Shown here piece after piece: positions 7,354 through 15,300 of a stretch of DNA of 53,239 nucleotides. This DNA comes from Tichowtungia sp964398915. Lineage in GTDB: Bacteria > Verrucomicrobiota > Kiritimatiellia > Kiritimatiellales > Tichowtungiaceae. Under the pieces are notes generated by a model. It was given only the letters and a program-made list of their open reading frames with translations. It searched no databases and was not told the DNA's origin. The stretch's first letter is position 1. Every line of letters starts with the position of its first letter. The stretch lies in contig CAYNOR010000013.1 in assembly GCA_964398915.1 (NCBI GenBank), positions 1 to 53,239 of the forward strand. Direction: 5' to 3'. The position numbers and the translations under genes were made by a program.

Positions 7354-9285
7354 ATGAGAGTAAAGAAAGTCGTGATTTCAACCATTGTGATAGCCGCCGC
7401 TGTGATTTATGCGCAGGATGTGGCTGAAATATTTACTGAACTGAAAACCAAAACAGTTTCCGGAGCTCTTCCGGTTGCTCCTGCACAGGAACAAACGGTG
7501 GGAATTACTGTCTCGAAGCCGCTGGTAGAAGAAAAACAAATCGCCCCTGTTGCGGTTCCTGTTGCGTCGGCACCCGCTGAGGCGGAACCAGCTCCTGCTG
7601 TTGTTGAAGCGGCCCGCCCGATTCCGTCCGAACCGTCTGTAAATAGTGCTCCGGTCGTAACGCCATCTGTTGTGCCCGAAGCGGATATTCAAAATGTTTC
7701 AGTTGTTGCGGATCAGACCTCCGGTACGGTCAAGGGCGGATTGATTTCGCTCAGTCTCAAAGAGGTTGAACTGAATAGCGTCATCCGTCTTTTTGCGACG
7801 CTTTCTGATGCGAATATTATTGTTCCTACGCTTGAGGGAACCACCGGTGCTGTGAAGGTTGATGTGAACCTTAAAAATGTGGAATGGAAACCGGCGTTGC
7901 AGTCTATCCTCGACGCGCACAGTCTTGAACTTTACGAAAAAAGTCCCGGGTCACAGGTCTATAGCGTTCGGAAAAAACCGGCCGATGCGCCGCTGGCCAG
8001 GAATATAAAAATATTTAAACTGGATTACGCATCGGTATCCAACGTGAACGAAATGATACAAACCATGGTGCCGAAGGAAGGGCCGGCGGCCGGTAAAATA
8101 TCCATCTTCCCTGCCCGCAATACGATTGTCGTTCAGAGCACGCCGGAAAATCTGCTGGATATACAAGCCATGATCACAGCGGTTGATCTGCCACGCCAGC
8201 AGGTCTTTATCGAAGCAAAAATCATGGAATTGTCTGATGAGGCTTCCAAGCAATTGGGGATCGACTGGGCCATGCTCGGTGGCGATGAAGGTGGGTACGG
8301 GATCAGTGGAAGTGGAATCGGCGGGAATTACAGCAAAACGAGTACTTCAACGGAAAATCGCTATACCGATGCTTCCGGCAGACCGTATGAGAACGCGGAA
8401 TCATTACAGGCGGCGCATCTCGGCATACGTCCGGGAGCCAACCCAGATAACGCCGAGCGCATATTCGACATCACGCCGACCATTCTTGATGTCGACACAA
8501 CTACAAAAGCGATGGGTGCTACCCTGAAAGCTGCTGATTTCAAACTGGTGCTGGCCGCTTTAAAAGAGATCAATGGGATTAAAATTGTCTCCAACCCCAA
8601 AGTTGTTGTAGCGAATGAAGAAACCGCCAAAATTTACATTGGGCGGAAGGAGCCGAATATCAAGCAGGATACCACCCAGGCGCAACAGGCGGATGCGGTG
8701 ACTACCTATAACCTTGATCCAGCCAGACCGTTTTTCGAATACGGCATCAAGTTGGACGTGACGCCGGTGATTAATACATCCAGCAATATCACGGTGGCCA
8801 TTGAACCTTCTATATCGCGCTTTTATGCCAACAAAACAATTGAAGGCGGCGGCGCTCTTAACAGCTTCCCCATAACGGATGAAAAATCGATTAAAACCAT
8901 CTTTTCGCTGGAAAGCGGGCAGACGGCGGCTATTGGAGGCCTGTCTGAGCTGGATTCCAGTGATGTAGAACGTAAAATCCCCGTACTTGGAAGCATACCG
9001 CTGATCGGTCGGCTTTTCAGTTATTCCAACACAAAGACGGAGCAGAGGGAAACCGTTATCTTTGTGACGGTCGGACTGGCGAATCCGGACAATATCAATA
9101 TGGAAACCGGGCTTCCTCAGGATTCCGCATTGGCAATGCGGTATGATGCAAAGAACCGCGCCGATAAGCAGATAAAGGCTGAAGAACAGAAATTGCTTGA
9201 ACAGCATGAGACCGAACGGGCGGAAGAGGCGGTTAAAAAGTTGCGCGATACAGAACAAAAACGGCTCGATAAAAAACAAAAATAG
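7354..9285 (+). CDS. Type II/IV secretin (GspD/PilQ family)
   Basis: 643 residues forming the outer-membrane channel. Signal peptide at residues 1-20 (VVISTIVIAAAVIYAQD), then a long Pro/Ala/Val/Glu-rich linker to about 125. An N0/STN-like domain starts at about 130 (SLSLKEVELNSVIRLFATLS) and an N1 (KH-like) domain at about 216 (IKIFKLDYASVSNVNEMI, then VDLPRQQVFIEAKIMEL). The secretin core ends with the family signature IPVLGSIPLIGRLFSY at about 543-560 and ETVIFVTVGL. A charged Lys/Glu-rich tail of about 60 residues is unusual and may bind a pilotin. A CAGGAG ribosome site precedes the ATG. It closes the assembly operon and lies 79 bases before the giant protease gene. Confidence 0.92.
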   Translation: MRVKKVVISTIVIAAAVIYAQDVAEIFTELKTKTVSGALPVAPAQEQTVGITVSKPLVEEKQIAPVAVPVASAPAEAEPAPAVVEAARPIPSEPSVNSAPVVTPSVVPEADIQNVSVVADQTSGTVKGGLISLSLKEVELNSVIRLFATLSDANIIVPTLEGTTGAVKVDVNLKNVEWKPALQSILDAHSLELYEKSPGSQVYSVRKKPADAPLARNIKIFKLDYASVSNVNEMIQTMVPKEGPAAGKISIFPARNTIVVQSTPENLLDIQAMITAVDLPRQQVFIEAKIMELSDEASKQLGIDWAMLGGDEGGYGISGSGIGGNYSKTSTSTENRYTDASGRPYENAESLQAAHLGIRPGANPDNAERIFDITPTILDVDTTTKAMGATLKAADFKLVLAALKEINGIKIVSNPKVVVANEETAKIYIGRKEPNIKQDTTQAQQADAVTTYNLDPARPFFEYGIKLDVTPVINTSSNITVAIEPSISRFYANKTIEGGGALNSFPITDEKSIKTIFSLESGQTAAIGGLSELDSSDVERKIPVLGSIPLIGRLFSYSNTKTEQRETVIFVTVGLANPDNINMETGLPQDSALAMRYDAKNRADKQIKAEEQKLLEQHETERAEEAVKKLRDTEQKRLDKKQK

Positions 9286-9364
9286 TCCCGCAGGCAAGAT
9301 GGTTCAAAGTGATCTGTGTGAAGCTGTGAATTCTATTTTTACGACAATGCAAGGCAGGTGAATT

Positions 9365-12300
9365 ATGAAAAGAAAACTATTATTATTCGTCGTCGTCGGG
9401 CTTGTATTGGCGGCCGGGCTGTCAGGATATAAGTTGTTTCATCAAGCGGGACCTGCCGCCGGAGTACGGTCAGACGCGTCGATCGCCTCTAAATCCAGTG
9501 TGGCCGAGATCCCTGAGGTTTCTGCACCATTGCTTCCGGCTGACGCACCCCGTTCGGCTGTTTCACGAAATGTCAGTCAGCCCGAACCTGACGTCCAGAT
9601 TGTTGCCGCTCCCGGTGATCGCCTCCAACCGGTCGCCGAAGCGCAGATTATCGACCAGCGGGTTAAAACAGTTTCCAAGGACCAGAAAAAACGTGAACTG
9701 TTGGTTAAAGCTGGCGGCAAGTATCCCTTTCATCGTGTGGAAGAAACTTTGGTGAAGGTGGACGGGGCTGATGCGTACACCATCGCCGCCCGCACCGAGA
9801 TGGTGGCAGATCATGTTCTGGTGAAGTTACAAACTGGTAAAACCGAGGCGGATTTGCGGGGCATGTTGCTGCGATACGGACTCTCGACTTTGCATGAATT
9901 GACACTGCCCGGTGTCTACAGGATTCCCCTTAAAGCGCCAACTTTGGATGCCGTGCCGGAAGCACTTTCTATTTTTTCCGGAGAATCTGTGCTGGCCTAT
10001 GCAGAGCCGGATTATTTTTCATTTATAACCAAAGCTCCAAACGACATGATCAATTATGATTTATGGGGCATGGTTAAAATCAATGCCACCGGCGCGTGGG
10101 AGACAACTACCGGCAGCACCAATGTAGTTGTGGCGGTGATTGATACGGGTATCGACCTGACTCATCCCGATCTGGTTTCCAACCTTTGGATAAACGTCGT
10201 CGAAGCGAATGGTGTCGCTGGGGTTGATGACGACGGAAACGGGAAAATTGACGACTTAAACGGCTGGGATTTTGTGAATAACGACAAAATGCCTACTGAT
10301 GACCATGGGCACGGAACCCATTGTGCAGGCACGGTGGGTGCGGTCGGCAATAATGGGCAAGGCGTGGTGGGGGTCTGTTGGACAGTTCGTCTCATGGCGT
10401 TGAAAGCTGGCGACGGGATGGGACTGCTCGCAGATTCAGACGTTGCCGAGGCGATCCGGTACGCTTCTGATAAAAAAGCCAATATCATTTCTGCTTCGTT
10501 TGGTGGAACCTCTGCAAGTGACACAGCGCGCGATGCGATTACTTATGCCAACAGCAAGGGCATTTTGTTTGTGGCGGCGGCCGGTAACGACAGTGTAAAT
10601 AATGATGCTGTTCCCCATTATCCCTCCAGTTATGATATTCCCAACGTGGTCTCCGTTGCCGCAACCGATCAAAACGATCAGCTGGCCACTTTTTCAAACT
10701 ATGGGAAAACATCGGTAGATTTGGCGGCCCCGGGGGTAAGCATTTACAGTACGATTCCTGATGGAAAATTTGATGCGATGCAAGGCACTTCGATGGCGTG
10801 TCCTCACGTGGCAGGGGCTGCTGCATTGTTTCTTAGCGCCAATCCGACATTCACACCTTTACAGGTTAAAGAGGCACTGCTCAATACGGTGGATAAGCTT
10901 TCCGCTCTGGCGGCAAAAACGGTTTCCGGCGGACGTTTGAATGTTTATAACCTGCTGGCACTGAAGGATTCAGATGGAGATGGTATGCCGGATGAATGGG
11001 AAGATGCGAATGGATTGGATAAGACCATCACATCAGACGCTGTGTTGAACCCGGACGGAGACCATTTAAATAATTTAAATGAATACTTAAACCGGTGTAA
11101 TCCGAATAATCCCGATACGGATGGTGATAGTCTTTGGGACGGGTGGGAAGTAACCTACGGATTCGACCCGAATTCATCGACCGGAAGTCTGGCTGCGGCA
11201 ACCAGTCATGGTCATTTTGATACATCCGGTGATGCCAGAAATGTTGCGGTTATCAGCAATTACGCTTATGTGGCTGACGGGGACAATGGGTTGGTGATTC
11301 TCGATATTTCCAACCCGAAAACTCCAGTGCTGGTCAGTTCGTATGATACGGATGGAATTGCCTATGATGTAGTCGTTGATGCGACGAATGCCTATGTGGC
11401 TGACGGGGCCAACGGACTGGTGATTGTCAGTATTACAAATAAGGCAAATCCTTCGTTGGCAGGCTGGACCAATACCCCTGGAACGGCCAGCGGTGTTGCG
11501 GTTCAATCCAATTATGTCTATCTCGCGGACGGCACCAACAGCCTGATGACGTTTGACGTATCGAATCCGGCATTGCCCCGAGTAACAGCGGATGATTCGT
11601 ATTATTACAATATGCACGATGTTTTTGTGCAGGGATCTTCAATCTATGCCACATTGTTTGAAAATCTATGGCGGTTCAGTTTGGCCAATCCTGCTGTTCC
11701 TGTGCGGAGTGCTTACGCCGGATTTACCGGTTCGAATATGACAGGAATTCACGGCAGCGGATCAATTATTGCTGCCGCAGCGGGGGCTAACGGCGTCAAG
11801 ATAATGAACACCAATCTGGTTGTTCTTGGAGGGTATGACACAGCCGGAACCGCTTCAGGTGTTTTTGTGATTAGTAATTATGTGTATGTGGCGGACGGCA
11901 CGAACGGATTGGTTGTTCTTAATATTTCAAATCCGGCCAGTCCGGTGATCGCCGTGCGCGTTCCGACGACAGGTTCCGCCTCTGGCGTTTGTGTTAAAAA
12001 CGGATATACCTATGTTGCTGAAGGAACCAGTGGAATAGAGATCTTTTCTATTCTTCCGGATGCCGATGGTGACGGACTGGATGATGCGTGGGAGTTGCAG
12101 TATTTCGGAAATACAAGCCAGCTCGCAACAAATGATTTTGATAGTGATGGAATTATCAACTGGGGTGAATATCTGGCCGGATTGCATCCGACCAATTCCG
12201 ACCAGGATGCGGATGGATTGATTGATGGAACAGACGAAGTCCGTGTTTATAACACCGATCCGCGCACGGTTGATACGGATGGTGATGGTCTTGTGGACGG

Positions 12301-15300
12301 CTATGATGGGGTTGTTTCCACCAATCGGTATCCGGCGGGAGTGGATCTGGATAGCGACGGGTTTGTGGATGGCGAGCTGGATGCCGGAACGAGTCCAACA
12401 CGTGCTGATACCGACGGTGACGGCATGAATGACGGATGGGAGTATCGTTACGGCTTGAACCCTTTGGTTCCAGGCGGATCTGATGACGGTGATAGCGACG
12501 GCTTAACAGATCTTCAGGAGTCGCAAAACAATACGCACCCGAATAATAATGATACCGATACGGATGGCATGAAAGATGGCTGGGAAGTTCTCTACGGGCT
12601 GAATCCGCTGGTGAATGACTCGGCATTGGATCCGGATGCCGACGGGTTAACCAATTTGAAGGAGCAGGAAGTGGGTACAAACCCGAAAAATAGCGACAGT
12701 GATGGTGACTCTATGCCGGATGGTTGGGAATGGACCTATAGTCCGTCAAATTCAATCAATAGTGCTTATTTTTCGACGAATAGTTATGTGCTGCATCCAA
12801 CTAACAGTGCTGACGCTTTGTATGACGCTGACTCCGACGGGCTGACCAATAAATGGGAATACATCAATGGGTGCAGCCCTCTCAATGTCGATAGCGACGG
12901 CGACAGAATGCTGGACAGCTGGGAAGTGACTCATGGGCTGTTGGCTAGACCGGGCGATGGTACAAATGGGGTGCATGGCGCTTATGGTGATCCGGACGGG
13001 GACAAACTTCTCAATATTCAGGAATATAGCCTTGCTACGACAGGTCTTTGGTCGCTTGTTTACACATCGGTCACGGGTGCGCCTTCTTCATTTCTTTTTG
13101 GCACACCTTTCCAATCGCCGGGGATGCCCGGATCAACGGATCCGCAAGTGGGAGACAGTGATGGTGATGGCCTGACCGATTTGTATGAAATTACCATTCA
13201 CACTGGAACGGTTGTTAGTGCTGGAATCACTAACTTTATCACCTATGTAACCAATCCGAACGACTCCGATACCGATAATGATGGCTTCTCTGATTCGTGG
13301 GAAATTGCTCATCAGTTTAATCCGATTTCTCAGGAACCCCTCACCATAGATCGTGACGGTGACGGATTGGGAGATGATGTGGAGATTCTGTTAGGTACTC
13401 AGCCGAATAATGCGCGGGATCCCGTTTTTGTGGATGATGATGCGCCGGGTGATCCTTGGCCGCTAGATCCACAGACTAGCGATCCTTTGGAAAATGGAAC
13501 TATTGGTCATCCTTTTGATGCTATTCAAGAGGCCATTAATGTGGCTTCTAACGGTTGGACTGTGTTGATTACTAACGGCACCTATTGGGGTGAAGGAAAC
13601 TACAATATTAATCCGAACGGCAAAGCGATCACCATCAAATCGTGGAATAACAATCCAGATGAGACCATTGTGAATAGTTTAGGTTATGGTGCGGTGTTTG
13701 TGTTGAATAGCGGAGAGCTAACCAACACGGTGATCAAAGGCCTTGGTATGACGGTTACCTTAAGTGAATGCTCAGATAATAATTGTGATTCTGAGAATGG
13801 TATTACTTTAAGTAACGCTAGTCCACGTATTGAAAATTGCATCATATATGATTGTGCTTTGGATGGAATTCGCGGGCTGAATAATTCGAGCCCGGTTGTT
13901 AAGGACTGCACCATTTTTAATGTTCTCAATGGAATTTGGTGCACTGGAGGGTCTTCTCCTTATATCGAGAACTGCGACATTTATAATATCGGACACATTT
14001 GGTCCGGCGATGTCGGTATCGGCATTTATGTGGATGGAAGTAGTGGCCTCTACATTGGCGGAACCAATACGATTATTGATCGCTGTAATGGGCGAGGTAT
14101 TTTCATCAAAGACAGTGTAAATGCGGCTGTTGTAAGGACGATGGTCACCGATTCAGCTGGTGGAATGACTTTAGATAATAGTAGTCCGCGGGTTGAGCAG
14201 TGCATCATTCAGAACAATCAGGCTCCTAATTATTTTATTGATTCTAATAATGTTGCAGTAGTGGCGGCACAGTTTTTTCCTAATGGGCTGGAACGGGAAA
14301 AAGATACGGTTAATGAGGACGAAAACGGCGGCGGCATCCTGATGTTAAGAGGTAGTGCCCCATTTTTTGTAAATAGCCTAATCGTTAGTAATCGGACGTG
14401 GGCGGAAGACCCCCAATTTAAAGATAGAAAGATGCTTCCAGATTATGGTTTAGGCGGTGGACTTTACATTGGCGATGGATGTTCGCCAACGGGCGTAAAT
14501 TGTACGGTGGCCAATAATCATGCTAATACCCGTGGCGGCGGGCTAAGTTCGTTTCAGAGTCCTTTCCTTCGAAATATGATTTTTTGGGGTAATACGGCAT
14601 CTGATGCTACAATCAGTGGGAATACTCGTATTGTGTCTTCAGATTCTACCTATCGTAATCTGCACTGTCGCTCTGGAAGCATTAATATTTGGTACAGCGA
14701 TATTCAGTATGGGTATCCAACGGCGGTACTTTGTTCAACCAACAACCCGCTTTTTTCTGGAGCGGACGATTATCATCTCTCTAGAACTAATTCGCCTTGT
14801 TATGACAAGGGAACTTTCTTTTTAGCACCGACCAACGATCTTGATGGTAATCTTCGACCCACAAATCTTCCACTTAGGGTTGATATGGGTTGTTATGAGT
14901 TTATCGATAGTGATGGCGACAACATGAACGATGCTTGGGAAGTAGAGAATGGGCTGAATTGGTTGATAAATGATGCAGCCGGAGATCCTGATGGTGATGG
15001 ATTAACTAATCTTCAAGAATATTTGATTCATACCGATCCTAAAAATTCAGATACAGATGGTGATGGATTAAATGATAAGGCTGAGATTGATGCAGGAACT
15101 GATCCGAATCGTCCTGATACTGATGGTGACGACCTGAATGATTCGTATGAGGTTTCATCTGGGCTGAATCCGAAAAATTCGGATACAGATGGCGATGAGA
15201 TGCCTGATGGGTGGGAAGTGCGTTATGGCCTCAACCCGCTTACAGATGACGCTTCTGGTGATGCTGATAGCGATATACTGACTAATTTGTTTGAGTATCA

